Below, piece by piece: positions 1 to 12,602 of a stretch of DNA of 64,000 nt. Each line of letters opens with the position of its first letter. The first letter of the stretch is position 1. Made by a program: the position numbers and the translations under genes. Origin of the DNA: Lytechinus variegatus (lineage: Eukaryota; Echinodermata; Echinoidea; Temnopleuroida; Toxopneustidae). Where the stretch lies: the NCBI RefSeq assembly GCF_018143015.1, contig NC_054743.1, positions 39,698,922-39,762,921 of the forward strand. The letters are read 5' to 3'. The notes beneath the pieces were generated by a model. The model did no database searches. It worked only from the letters and a program-made list of their open reading frames with translations, and had not been told where the DNA came from.

Positions 1-633
1 AATACAGAAAAGATGCTGATTTATTTATCAGCTTTGTGGTTACTAATTATGATTCCATCAAAATTTTACCTGAAAAACATCCCACATCAGGTTCAAAGGC
101 AATTTTATATTGAAAATTGAGCCAAATTCGCCCCGCCCACAAAAAATTCAGCCCGATTTGGTTTCGTATATCATGTGACAATTATGACGTCAGGGAAGGA
201 AGCTGCTGAGCGTTGTTGACATTTGGAGCATGAAGTGCCTATTGTGTTTGCACATGTGATTCAAAGTAAATAAATTGAATTGCTGGAATAATATTCAGAA
301 CCTGAATCTTCAGTCTGAAGAATCAGCTGATGACGATGCTGCAGCCATGATCAAAACCTCATAAAAATAAAAAAAATCTGCTAAAGATGAGCTCGGTCGA
401 AGCAGCAACTACACAAGGAACGTGTACAATGACTAGGGGTCAAGCTGCACAGCTGAGAAAACCTTCCTTCGATGACGTCACAATGATTGAGAGATCGATC
501 GGTCGACTCTTTCAAAACTTTTAGTGGGAGTTCCCGTTGAAGTTCATTGCCATGAAACAACTTAACAAAGTACCTACTGATAGATATGTATCTAGAATAA
601 GATGGAATTGGTGTCACAGGACCTTTAACTTAC

Positions 634-3600
634 CTTGACTCATCATGTTTGGGCTCATTCCAGGTCCTCCTCCACCTGGACCCATGTTCATCCGACCCTG
701 CTCCATTCCTCCATGCATCCTTCCTTGTGGACCCTGCCCAGGACCCATACCCCTGTTCATATCCGGCCCACCCCCTCGACCCATCTCATTCATACCCATC
801 CCTGGCCTAGGACCTCCCATGCCCATTTCCTGTTGGCCCATGCTGCCGCGATTCATATCGCCAGGACCCATGCCGCCCCGGTTCATTTCACCCGGACCCA
901 TGCCACCGCGGTTCATTTCGCCTGGACCCCTGCCTTGGTGGCCCATGTCTTCGGGGCCCATTCCTCCACGGCCCATTTCTCCTTGTCCCATTCCACCACG
1001 ATTCATGTCCCCTGGGCCCATACCGCCTCTATTCATTTCTCCAGGGCCCATACCGCCCCTGTTTATTTCTCCAGGGCCCATACCGCCCCTGTTCATTTCT
1101 CCAGGGCCCATACCACCCCTGTTCATTTCTCCAGGGCCCATGCCACCCCTATTCATTTCACCTGGGCCCATACCGCCCCTGTTCATTTCTCCAGGGCCCA
1201 TACCTCCCCTGTTCATTTCCCCTGGTCCCATGCCACCCCGATTCATTTCACCCGGGCCCATTCCGCTCCGATTCATCTCTCCTGGGCCCATGCCACCACG
1301 GTTCATCTCTCCAGGACCCATGCCACTCCGAATCATTTCTCCTGGGCCCATGCCACCCCTCTGCATACCTCCCTGCATGTTCCTATCCTGTGGGCCCATA
1401 CCACCCCTGCCCATATCTTGGTGTCCCATCCCTTGCGGACCCATCCCTCGTGGTCCCATGGGCCCCTGATTCATTCCTGGGCCCATATTAGGATTCATTC
1501 CTCTTGGCCCACCTGGACCCATCTGATGATCAGGTCTTGGTCCACCCATACCCATTCCTTGGTTCCCTCCCATCATTTGCTGGTTACCCTGAGGACCTGG
1601 TCCTTGGTGAGGTCCAGGACCTTGATTAGATTCAGGAGGGAACAGTGGTTGGGGTGCATCTGTCTGTCTGTGAAGCAAGGTCTGAAGCAAAAACAGAATT
1701 TAAATTAAAGACATGAACATCACTTATCTTCTAAACTGATGGATGATTTGTTCTGTGTTGGTGTTGTGAGCTTATACCGCGCTGTCAAACTTTAATTCAA
1801 ACACTAAATAGAGTTTTACAAAATTGATACCGATTACATAATGTATAGTCAAATATTTTTTGAGGACAGATCAAGCACGAAAATCATTTAAAGTACTATG
1901 GTGTTGAAACTAGCAGCTGGTGACAAAATCATCCCAACAGAAATGCAAGCTGTTAATACCAAACTCTTTTTAAGATAAAAAGATATATCAAAAGTTCATA
2001 GGTCCCTGTAATTATAATACCAACCAACTTTCATGACTGAATACTTTATCACATTTATACATGTAATCAAAAATCATGATTAATTTCAGACCTCCCAAAT
2101 GATTGAACAGAAAAGTTGGGACGATCTAGCTACTAAAACAGCAAAGGAGCATCACTGGTTAGGAATTAGTTGTAAAATCATGAAAAAACAAAACAACCAA
2201 CAGGAAAATAAGGGGAGCCTTTCATTAACATTTTTGTCCAAAAAGTTGTCAGATCTTAAAATTGTCATAATTCAGATTCGTTCTCCCAAATTTAGAAAGG
2301 TGCGAAGGCCTGTGTCACTTGTATCACTGTCTCATGCCATGAGTCCATACGTGTCTCTTGAAAATGATCAAATATCCACTAAGGAACCTCTCTCACCATG
2401 GCAACATTTGGGTCCACGATGCGCATGACGACCTGGGCCTGAAGCAGAGCATAGGCAAGTTGAGGGTTCTGTAGGAGCATGTTACGAGCCTCAACAGGGT
2501 TGTTCTGAATCACAATCTTTGAATTCAAAGAAAAATGAAAACAATGAATATCAGCAATTATGATTTATTGTTTACTCTCGGAACTCCATCAACAAAACAC
2601 TTGCAAGAGTACATGACAATATCTTTTGGCAGCTTTAATTCATCAGAGTCACCTTGGTTTATTGACTATTGTCCCACATCTTTCATTACTACAAGACATA
2701 TATATTGAACAGCATCTACATGTACAAAAAATAAACAATACAATAAAATAGGAAACTGACTTTCGAGATGCCATTTAAAATTCTATATCTTTAATATTTT
2801 TTCTAATATCAATTTTGCAATAATCATTCATGACATTTTAATTTTTTAAAACTATGTACCATAGAAAATGTAATTATTTAGAATATGATGAGTGCAGGTT
2901 GATTACTAAGAACATTCTGTATCTGTACTGGACAACACTTACCGCTACAATAACACAAGACTTTTTTCCTTAAAATTCTTGCACCAGGCAACATAGATAT
3001 ATGGTTGAGCAACAAGTACAGGAAGGAGTTTTGAAAGGCTTAATTTTAAAAACAAACTATGAAGCAATGTATATATATATATATATTGTTTTTTCACCTT
3101 CATTTGTTTCATGACCTCGTACATCTGCTCTGGTGGAAGGCTAGCCACAGCTCTAGAGATGGCTTCAGGGGCTTCCTGGGGTGCTACAGCATCACCATAG
3201 GGAGACTAAAATTGAAATGAGGATTATGAATTCTCTTTGGCAATATCAGACAGCTATACATTCTCGAGTCTCGATGCAACTTGCAGTTATAAGGCAGATA
3301 TATTGTTAATGCTCTAATGCAGAGTAATAATATACTGTACTTGGATAGCGAAAATCACTTCAACTTACATCTCTACATGTATGCGATTCATATAAACGTG
3401 AATATCATTACACTGGAAAGCATTTACACAGCACAAAGGCATTTTAAAGGAATTATTTCTTGCCTGTAGTTTTTTCATGTCTTGTGAGCATTTATTACAA
3501 TGAATATCTCTAGCCATTTTTAATACTCAGGAATTATTTCAGAGCTTTGAGACATAATGAAATTAGCAAAGATGCACATTTTGAGCAAATCAAATAAAAA

Positions 3601-6600
3601 GTACCAGTGTTTTTTTTAAAAGAAGTATTGTGAAAACAATAACAAGGTGTTTTTTACCCCAATATTATAGTTCCCTAGATCACTAACAAATGTATAAAAG
3701 TATTCCTAACCCCATAATCCTTTAAGCTAATTAATGGTTAAAGAAGGTTCTCAAAATGCACTTAAAGGGCACAAATGAAAAGGTCCAACATCATATGTTT
3801 TATATATTTTCAAATTTATTTTCGGGGGGGGGGGGGGGGGTGGTGGTAAAAAAGTAGTGGTGTTACCTCACTTTCCATTTTTCCAAGTGGTGAGATTTAA
3901 AGACTTCTCAAACATTAAATATAAAGGGCTGAATGCACTCTTATTCTACATCTCTCTAGCTTATACTTGTAGATAGATCTAAAGCATTAAAAGACTATTC
4001 AGATTACTGGTGAAATCATAACATCTTTGACAAAAGCTTGGACTATTAAGTCTATAAAGGGTCAATAAAAATGAGATATTGAAACTTCTGTAAAATGTAG
4101 TTTTGAATGAATAAGATCAACAACCTTCATGACTGATCATAGAACTGTTTATTATTATTATAATTATTTTTTTACAGTTGATTACATCTACCATAACATG
4201 AAAAAAAAATGTTTCATAAAGAGTTGCAACTGTTGTAACTGTGCCATTATGGCAACTACCATGGTAACCTTGATTTTGATTGGCTGCTGAGCCCTGTTGC
4301 CATGGTAGTTGCCATTATGGCAAAGTTACAACAGTTGCAAATCTTGATGAAAAAGGCCCCTGGACAATGAGTACTTACCTCAGGGGGAGGCTGACTCTGC
4401 TGCAGTGCAGCTAAAATGGAATAAAACAGAATATATTATAAAATTGCAGGTAATTCACAAACTGAAATCAAGATAATATATTATGTAATTTAATAAGTTT
4501 TAAACATAAACTTCATAGGAACACAATCAACCTTAGAAAAAATAATTACTATGAACATATATTTGCTAATCTTTGTGAAGACAATAAAAGAGTCATCATA
4601 TATTCATAATTATGTACATGTAATTGCAATAATTTCTAGTCAAGCAAAGCAATAGTCTCTGAGACAATAATTTTGATACTCTTTCACTTTTATCAGTGAT
4701 ACCTTTCTTCCCTAATTACAATGCAATAGGCCAATGAAAAGCTGATAAATAGTAATTTGCAATAATTTTAAACTGACATTCACGTAAGCTTGGACAAGCA
4801 TTTTAAGGAGAGGGGAAGGTTCACTTTAAAAAAGTGGATCTCACTGACAACGCCCCTTCCCCTGAAAAAAAAAAAACCTTCAAGGTAGAATGGGTCAACA
4901 TTTGCCTCTTAATTTCTTTTGACAAGCGAAAAATTTTTTTAAAAAAGGGAGATATTTTTAAAGTTGATAACGCTTAAATTTGCTATTTGTGGAATTTACT
5001 TTTCCAAGGAGTTCACCAAAAACCCTGAATATCCCCTTTTCTTATTCAACCCTGATACTTTAAAGCAGTAAATACTAAAAAGCCAATATGTCTACTGCCA
5101 ACTCATCCACTCACCACACGGTCTACTTTCAGTAAGTCTAATGCTATTCTGTCCATCATTATTTCGTCTAACAACCATTTGGTCCTATCATCACCTCGTA
5201 TAATCACCATTTCATCTAAACCAGTTGGTCTAAATATCCATTTCATTTTCATTCATTGTGCACAATTTAGTCCAATTAGACCAAATGAAATGGTATATGG
5301 ACTAAAAGGCTATTGGACAAACTGGTTATTAGACGAAATGGTGAGTAGACGAATTGGCAATTATAACATGTGGACAGTAGATGAATAGATGGTAGACCAA
5401 ATGATAGTAGATGAGATGGCAATTGGACGAATTAGAATTAGATTACTGGGAAATAAATCCTTTATAGCTTTTACTATTTTCGATTGCATGAGAAGAAAAG
5501 GATATTCCCCCAAATAATAAACAGATGTTGTTAAACTCACTTTTTAGCTCCTCCCTGTTTTTCTCACTGGTAGCATTATCCACCCGAAGACTCCTCCCAC
5601 TGAGCTCATAGCCATTCAGGTTCCTCATCGCAGAGAGAGCCGTCTCTTGATCCTGGTACTCGCAGAACCCATATCCCTTGGGTTTGCCGGTGTCCCGATC
5701 AAAGACCAGACGGAAGCTAATCACCGGGCCAACCTCTGAGAAGATATCTTTCAATTTCTCTTCCGTTATCTCATATGGAATATTACCCACTGTAATCAAA
5801 ACGACATAGTAACAGTAATTTTGTTGCAAGAGTTCCCACTGTGTACAGATCTACAACAAAGCGTGAGACGATTTAAGTTTATAGAATGGCAAATTATGTG
5901 CAAAAGTATAGTATAAATAATGTCATACTTTGCCTATCATATCTCTCATAGACTCATACCATCACTTGATAATAATTAAAGGACAAGTCCATCCCAACAA
6001 AAAGTTGATTTGAATAAAAAGAGAAAAAATCCAACAAGCAGTACACTGAAAATTTCATCAATATAATAATAATAATAATAATAATATAGGATATTTATAT
6101 TGCGCACATTTCCACCTTGTTAGGTGCTCAAGGCGCTCCTATATTACCCGGCTAAGCTAGGCGTTCATAGCGCACACAGCTTCTTAAGGAATTACTTCCT
6201 ACCGGTACCCATTTACCTCACCTGGGTCGAGTGCAGCACATCGTGGATCAGTTTCTTGCTGAAGAAAATTACGCCATGGCTGGGATTCGAACCCACGACC
6301 CTCTGTTTCAAAGTCCGAAGACTAATCCACTGGGCCACAACGCTCCACAATCAAAATCGGATGCATTATAAGAAAGTTATGATATTTTAAAGTTTTGCTT
6401 TATTTCACAAACCAGTTATATGCACATCCTGGTGGGTACATAAATGAGGAGACTGATGACGTCATCCACTCACTATTTCTTTGGTATTTTATTACATGAA
6501 ATAGGCAATATTCTATTTTTCTCCTCATTGTCAAGTGAAACAAAAATTAATTTCTCCCTGAACATGTAGAATGAGCATTGTTTAATACTGTCTTATGATT

Positions 6601-9600
6601 CAGTCAAGTTGGCCCTTATTGTCAAATCTATAAAAAATGATTATATAATTCAAATACAACGTGAAACAAAAGAAATAGTGAGGGACATCATCGACTGTCT
6701 CATTTGATTTGTGCACAAGACTGTGATGTGAAAAATAAGCAAAATTTTAAAATGTCATAACTTTCTTATTTTACATCCAATTCTGATGACATTTTCAGCA
6801 TTTTACTTGTTTGATTTTTCTATCTTTATTCAAATCAACATTTTTCTAGGGTGGACTTGACCTTTAACAAATGTATAGAAATAAAATAAAACAAACATGA
6901 CAAAGAATTTGAATGACTGCGCGTTGTGCTAACATTGCGATTGGCAATATGGTAAAGGTATTCCAATATCATTACAGACTCTTCTGCAGTACATTGCAGA
7001 TCTAGCCAGGAGGCTCCTAGAGAGTAAAAATCATTCACTGATTAATGTATGCTTACTCTCCACGGAGCCAGGGATTGTGCCCTCATGTGCGTACATGTAT
7101 ACTGCGGTCAACATTGCAATTTTTGCCCCCGAGATTTCTACTTTCCCTGTAAAAGATTTATGACTAAATCAATTAAAGGGGAATCCAGCCTTGGCCATAA
7201 AATGTTGTGTTGGGAAGGTGAAAAATAAATTTAACAGAATGGTGAAAGTGTGAAAGAAAGAAATTGGACAAGCAATAAGAAAGTTATAGATTCTTTAAAA
7301 TTGAGATCACTAATACTATGTAGATTTCAAATTGGCAACTGGGTAAGTAAATCATGACAAGGGGCAAGGACAACTTTCCCATAGGCCATGTACTTTATTA
7401 TCAGGGATTTGTGGTTTTCTCCTAAGTACCCATTCCCCTGGGGCAGTAATCTAAATATAACCCATGTAGTATATTGTTTTATGTCCTCATGAAAGAAAAA
7501 TATAATTTGAAATAAAACCTTTGGGAAAATGACATTTTAGCCATAATATGTATTGGAGTACATGGAAGAGTAGTCCTTGCCTTACATCACTATGACATCC
7601 CATATGCGGCCAATTTGAAATCTCAATTGGTATAGTGATTACCAATATTTACAACTTTAAAAAATTTATATCTTTCTTTTTGGTTGTCCAATATTGTTCA
7701 AACTTTCACCTTTCAACTTGTCTGATTTTTCTTTTCCTTATAAAAACAAGTTTTTATTTGGGTTGGATTCCCCTTTAAATGGGCTAGAACTTTATTTCCA
7801 ACATTTAAAGAATATCAATTAAAAATGGCTCTCAATTTTTTTTTCTGAATGACCCCCCCTGAGTATATTTTAAATATATACATGTAACATGTAATGTAGA
7901 ATAATGTTTAAATCATTCACTTGACATGAACATTTTGCTTTACAATAATACAGACAGTACTGGTAATACATCAATAATTTTTTTTATTGCATAATACATT
8001 TTCCATAGAATTCCAATTAATTGTTCAATATTCATATTCAACATGCATCGATCATATAAATTCAGGCCTTGCATGGTCTGACAATCGTCTGATTATATAA
8101 TAGCCAGGGCTCCACACTAACCCATTTTTTCTACTGGTCCAACCTATTCATGTCGGACCAGTAGATACCCAGTTTTTCAAATTTTTACTGGTCCGAACCT
8201 AAAATCTACTGGTCCCAAAAAGTAAAAACATTTAAAAAAAGGCGCAAGTTTATTTTTCTAGCCTTTCGTGACCCCCCCCCCCGTAAAACGAAGGAATGAA
8301 GGACAAAAAGAAAGCAAGACAGAAACGAAGAGAGTAAGAAAGAAGGAAAGAAGGAAGGAAAGTCAGAAAGAAAGAAAGGATGGAAGGAAAGAAGGAAGGA
8401 AAGAAGTAAGGAAAGAAGGAAGGAAGGACAGTAAGAAAGAAAGGATGGAAGGAAGGAAAGTAAGAAAGGATGGAAGAAAGGAGGGAGGAAGGAAGGAGGG
8501 AGGAAAGAAGGAAGGAAAGTAAGAAAGGATGGAAGGAAAGAAGGAAGGAAAGGAGGAAGGAAAGAAGGAAGGAAAGAAAGAAGGAAGGAAAGTCAGAAAG
8601 AAAGGATGGAAGGAAGGAAGAAAAGGAAGAAAGGAAAGAAGGAAGGAAGGAAAGAAGGAAGGAAAGAAGGAAGGAAAGAAGGAAGGAAGGAAAGAAGGAA
8701 TGAAAGAAGGATGGAAATAAGGAAGGAAGGAAAGAAGGAAGGAAAGAAGGAAGGAAAGAAAGAAATGATGGAAGGAAGGAAGGAGGAAGGGATGAAAGAA
8801 GGGAGGAAAGAAGGAAAGAAGGAAGGAAAGTAAGAAAGAAAGGATGGAAGGAAAGAAGGAATGAAAGAAGGAAGGAAAGGAGGAAGGAAGGAAGGAAGGA
8901 AAGAAGGAAGGAAGGAAAGAAATAGAGAAAAAAAATTAAAAGAAAGATTGAAAAGAAAGAAGGAAAGAAAACAGGAAGAAAACAGAGGAAGAAAGCTAAA
9001 ACTATTATCATAAATAATTTGTTTCTTTTTTTGGCTCAATTAAAATAGCTACGAAAGAAAGTCAGAAACCAAGTGTATCAACACACACATAAATGCATAT
9101 GTGGGGCTATATGTATTCAGACGATACCACCCGAGACCCGATCTGTTTGAACCAAACAGAAGTGAAAATTTACCCTTTTACTGCTTACAGATGACAGAGT
9201 TACTCCAATTTTTAGGAAATATGGACATTATAAGAGCCTTTCATGAGTATGAACCGTGAATTTTGACAGTTCTGTGAGAGATTTCTGCCAGAGTTTAGCC
9301 AGGCTTCGTTCGTGCGGCCAGTGGAGAATTCACCATGTGGATTGTGTGGCTGACTACATGTACACTATACGCATGCTGTATAGTACTCTAGTAACACGTG
9401 CGATTCATTCTGTGTGTATTCTGTGTGTGAATTGCAGAATTGAACGGGGGGAAATGGTTTGCTGTGAATTTGACCATTTCTGGAAAAGTTATTGGCCCAA
9501 CAATGGTTTTTATTACTGGTCATGTCGGACCCTTAAATCTTGCTATTTTTGGAAAAATTACTGGCCCGACAATGATATTTTTTACTGGTCATGTCGGACC

Positions 9601-10864
9601 AGTAAATCTTCCAATTTCTGAAAATCTACTGGCCCAACAGCGATTTTTACCGGTCTGGGACCGTCGGACCGCCGCTAGTGTCGAGCCCTGTAATAGCAAA
9701 TAGTAAGGACCTCCATCATCACTGCTCTCGAAAAACCTGGACGATCAACTACTTTCTTTTTTACTTGGCCTTTTATAGTTAAAGTTTAACTTTTTAAGTT
9801 GATAAAAATCGAAAAGCCCCGTGGAGGTTTTTCTACCCCTCCAACATGTACATGATGTAGGCTGCTGCACCATCGCTAACCCAGGGAGCTGTCTATCGTG
9901 ACACAGACTGGAACCTCAAAAAAAACCCCAAATATAGCCTCCGTCTTGATCAGCCATTTTGTTTTGAATTTTTTTAAAGGAAAGGTATCGCGACAGAACT
10001 TTTCATTTTTTGAGGTTCCATTCTGTGCCTCGATGTCAGGATTTGTGTGTCACGATAGACCTTCATCCATATAATTGTAGTAAGTGCATAATTTCTGTTT
10101 CCACAATTTTTATACTATTGAGACCCCAATCTACCCCAGTGTCTCCCTCATACTCGTTTTGCACGGTCTACTCCTGGCGCCGATTGCACGAAAGGGTCTT
10201 TCCAAGGACCGTCTTTCGTGTCGCCCATCTTTTATGATACGCTGTAAGCGGGGAGTTTCTGACATTTATGATAAATAATAAGATTCGTTAGCTTGCTTTT
10301 TAATCAAATTTTATACAATTTCATATCACATCATTTTATAAACAAATAATTTGTTTATTTTAACGGACGAATGAAATATGTTTGCAGATGATTTATTTAA
10401 AATGCGTTTTACATGGTGCATCATAAAAGATGGGCGACACACAAGATGGTCCTTGCAAAAGACCCTTTCGTGCAATCGGCCCCAGGCCCAGGCTCCAGCG
10501 GAGCTCCCTCGGTTACACGATCGCGAGCAGCAAGCCATCTGTGCAGTGACAGTGTACACAGAGAAAAAAGACTCCTAAAAACAGAAGGTTGCTAGCTGGA
10601 CTCTAACAAGCCTCTAACTAAGTTAGTCAAATACGATTACGTCTACCGTCCCGTGTCCAATTGCCGCCGAGCCGCGAGGGGAGCCGGCGGCATCGCATCC
10701 GCCGTATCACTATCGTCTACGCCTCGCCTCGGCCCCGGTAAAGAAAAAAAGAAAAGAAAAAGTCAGCGGCGAGTTTCAACATCATTTCAGTTAATTCTCT
10801 GCAAATAATGGCTCATAAATTCCTTACCAAAGACAGAGCGGATGGATCTATCGGCAGCAGACAT
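634..10864 (-). CDS. CSTF2: Cleavage stimulation factor subunit 2 (CstF-64), 3' part outside window
   Basis: CstF-64 binds the GU-rich element downstream of the poly(A) site through an N-terminal RRM and, with CstF-77 and CstF-50, promotes nuclear pre-mRNA 3' end cleavage. Six coding exons join in frame: 10864-10828 (start [12 protein letters not shown]), 5789-5541 (RRM, with VGNIPY as RNP2 and KGYGFCEY as RNP1), 4410-4379, 3205-3098 (hinge, [16 protein letters not shown]), 2516-2397 (hinge, [20 protein letters not shown]) and 1681-634 (Gly/Met/Pro-rich). All junctions have AG acceptors and GT donors with matching phase. Summed coding length is 1594 nt, ending in a split codon at the donor GTAAGT (633-628). 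The C-terminal helical domain therefore lies left of position 1. Intron 1 is about 5 kb and full of repeats. The first exon is tiny and was placed by its VF-G/GTAAGG donor, which supplies the missing base of the RRM valine codon. The hinge that binds CstF-77 or symplekin is strongly conserved with vertebrates. Confidence 0.95.
845..1375 (-). repeat. 30-bp coding minisatellite encoding [10 protein letters not shown] decapeptides in CSTF2
   Basis: About 17 tandem 30-bp units in the CSTF2 Gly/Met-rich exon encode variants of [10 protein letters not shown]. Several consecutive units between about 1030 and 1200 are almost identical in DNA, which suggests recent unequal exchange or gene conversion. 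Vertebrate CSTF2 has a different short array (MEARA/G pentapeptides) at the equivalent position after the Pro/Gly region, so this looks like a lineage-specific array in the same slot. The long open frames seen here on the plus strand are by-products of the 30-bp periodicity. Confidence 0.93.
4209..4363. mobile_element. MITE-like inverted repeat in a CSTF2 intron
   Basis: The ends are inverted copies (GTTTCATAAAGAGTTGCAAC at the left and the matching GTTGCAAATCTTGATGAAA at the right), with a near-palindromic body around GCCATTATGGCAACTACC. A related copy lies at 23402-23531. No coding capacity is seen, so it is a non-autonomous DNA transposon by inference. Confidence 0.7.
5119..5440. repeat. 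Foldback element built from short GACRAAATGG-type units
   Basis: The left half repeats motifs such as TTCGTCTAATAACCATTTGG and the right half repeats their complement (AGACCAAATGA, AGACGAAATGG), giving a quasi-palindrome with a centre near 5270. A second copy is at 46318-46655. It lies in CSTF2 intron 2. Confidence 0.65.
5976..6867. mobile_element. MITE with TTAAAGG-AAGTCCA ends, interrupted by a SINE
   Basis: The left end TTAAAGGACAAGTCCA and the right end TGGACTTGACCTTTAA are inverted repeats, followed by inverted AAAATCAACTTT-like arms. Copies are at 53477-54048 and, as one arm, at about 26400-26757. The SINE at 6062-6349 splits the sequence TTCATCAA/AATCAAAATCGG, which is continuous in the 53.5 kb copy, so the SINE came later. 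It lies in CSTF2 intron 1. Confidence 0.75.
6062..6349 (-). mobile_element. tRNA-derived SINE (copy 1)
   Basis: Read on the minus strand, it begins with a tRNA-like head (A box GTGGCCCAGTGG, B box GGTTCGAATCC near 6285), then a body, and ends in an (ATT)n-rich tail at 6062-6085. A diverged copy is at 19700-19960 and a tail fragment at about 34935-34998. A short ATCAA direct repeat flanks it. Confidence 0.75.
7173..7778. mobile_element. MITE with TTAAAGGGGAATCCAGCC ends
   Basis: The left terminus TTAAAGGGGAATCCAGCC and the right terminus GGTTGGATTCCCCTTTAAA are inverted repeats about 600 bp apart. Secondary inverted similarity runs inwards (GTTGTGTTGGGAAGGTGAAA versus its complement). No gene is inside. 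It lies in CSTF2 intron 1. Confidence 0.75.
8105..9689. mobile_element. Non-autonomous element with AGGGCTCNACACTA ends, containing a purine satellite
   Basis: The left end AGGGCTCCACACTA (8105-8118) and the right end TAGTGTCGAGCCCT (9676-9689) are inverted repeats. Both subterminal regions carry repeated units with TACTGGTC and GTCGGACCAGTA. Between them is a long GGAA/AAGG tract. A short open frame at 9256-9621 is made of these units and is not a gene. Confidence 0.7.
8333..8990. repeat. Purine-only (GGAA/GAAAG)n satellite, about 650 bp
   Basis: The plus strand is almost entirely A and G, in GGAA, GAAAG and GGATGGAAGG units. It creates long low-complexity open frames on both strands (Lys/Arg/Glu-rich and Phe/Leu/Ser-rich) that are artefacts. 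It lies inside the element at 8105-9689. Confidence 0.97.
9891..10060. mobile_element. Short MITE with GTCTATCGTGACACA ends
   Basis: GTCTATCGTGACACAGACTG at the left and GTGTCACGATAGAC at the right are inverted, with inner arms GGAACCTCAAAAA and TTTTTGAGGTTCC. Confidence 0.7.
10174..10486. mobile_element. MITE with about 65-bp imperfect terminal inverted repeats
   Basis: The left arm GCGCCGATTGCACGAAAGGG is matched at the right by CCCTTTCGTGCAATCGGCCC. The similarity extends inwards through GGGCGACAC and CATCTTTTATGAT-like segments on both sides. Confidence 0.78.
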
Positions 10865-12602
10865 TTTGCATGTGTCAAGTCGTGGAAAAACAAAGGTGAA
10901 AAGAGAAATTTTATAGAAGATACAAAGACATCAACAAGCTTCGTCTTCAAGTTCAACATCGACGAGACAGCATGTAAAATTAGTTGTGTAGCGCCATCTA
11001 CAGTTCACTAGCATAGCAACTCAACTCGAGTAGGGTAAACAAATTCAGAATCAAGAACTAAAAATTGCTTTTCTACTGTAAGTATGATTAGTTTTAAAAT
11101 TTTTCCTGGAGAAATAGTTTGAAAATTATTTTGTGTAACTGTTTCTTGGTTATTATCTTCTTGTGTGAAAGACATCTAACATTAATTCAAGGAGCCTAAC
11201 GTTAAATGTGCAAATTCCAGTTTGAGAAATGCCAGTCCCGTGCGTGCATTTATTTGTTTGTAGACCAGTGTAGACATGTTACTGATCTGGACGTTTGTTA
11301 AATTTTAGTGCCCAATATACTCAAAAGTTCATCACATAATTAAATTACATTGAATAATAAAAAAGGAAATTCGTACGAAAAAAATAGTTGATCTGTTGAT
11401 CGACAAATCACCTATTATAAATAAAAAATAAGAAAAAAAAATAATGAAAATGAGAATTCGTACAAAAATAATTGATCTGTCAATTGACAGATCACCTAAA
11501 TAGAAATTATAAACATCTTGAGATTAATGAATGATCAATTGGGAATGTTTTAAAATTGTTTTGAGGTCCTAAAATATTTGCATATCAAGGCTCAACATTA
11601 ACTTTAAAATCTTCATGTAATATAAATTTATAATATAAAGAAAAACATTAAAAATGAATAAAACAAACTTCTAAAATGTTAAATCTGCAGCCACGACCAC
11701 TAAGTTACTTGTACTTTCACTATATATGTCTATGTGTATCTTGTATGTAAACCTTGTTTGCTGTTTTTATATTTTGCAAATTGATTTTTGGTAATATAAT
11801 TTGTTTTTTCATTGTAAATATGAAATGATTGAAAGAGAATAAATGAATTGTATTGTTCCCAGGTTGTGTGGACTTTTTTCTTCGATCTAAACTTAATATT
11901 CTAGACACCCACTCTTCTTCTTCCTCCGCTTATATCGGAGATCAACAGCAAGGTGCTGCACAAAGAATGTCCAACAGTAGTTAATAATTACAGAGAGGAG
12001 AGAGATGTAATACGGCTAATATGAAGTTTATAATATGAAGTTTACACTCGTAATGGTAAAGTAAACAAATTATGCATAACAAATTCAGATACAAAACAAT
12101 AATTTCCCTTTCTTTCTCTTTGAATCCCAAAACCTAGCGTATGGAGGCCCCAAATCAAATTTTTTTTTCTCTGCCTTGCAGCATATTAGCAGGAGAAAAT
12201 CATGGATAAATATGCTGCAAAATTAGAACAATTCATAAAAGTAAGCAACAAAAAATATTTTTCAAAAAATATAATAAAAAAAGAAAACAAAACTAATTAA
12301 GAAAGAAGTGAAATAAAACAACCAAAAAAAATAAATGAAGAAAGAAAAAAGACAGGAAAAAATAAAAAAAGGAAAAAAAAAATAAAAAAGAAAAACAAAT
12401 GAACATGAAAGAAAAATGAATAAAACTAAATGAAAAAAAAAAATGGGGGAAAGGGGAAGAAAAACGAGAAGCTAAACGAATATTTTTTAACAGCTGTGGC
12501 AAAAGTCTATTCTGACTGGAATGCAATTAAAAGCCAAGCAAATAACTTTCACTTGCCTTCTTGGAATAAGGCATTTACATGTTTTATATCCTTTAGTTTT
12601 TT
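10865..12602. other. Upstream flank of CSTF2, no gene recognised
   Basis: This begins the divergent spacer between CSTF2 (start 10864, minus) and the C6orf118-like gene (start 14642, plus). It is AT-rich, with a duplicated patch around 11365-11500 (GAAATTCGTACGAAAA and a diverged second copy) and an A-rich stretch at 12270-12450. CSTF2 promoter sequence should be here, but no motif is strong enough to call. Confidence 0.4.

Noticed and set aside
635-1708. Long plus-strand open frames of His/Thr/Pro or Pro/Ile composition
   Set aside because: They run antisense through the CSTF2 30-bp repeat; a period divisible by three keeps all frames open. No family resemblance.
7050-7090. Possible CSTF2 first exon ending near GGCTCCGTGGAG
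   Set aside because: No proper donor and no match to the SVFVG junction; the exon at 10864-10828 fits exactly.
8250-9039. Open frames of Phe/Leu/Ser or Lys/Arg/Glu composition
   Set aside because: Direct translation of the GGAA satellite, low complexity, no start context or domain.
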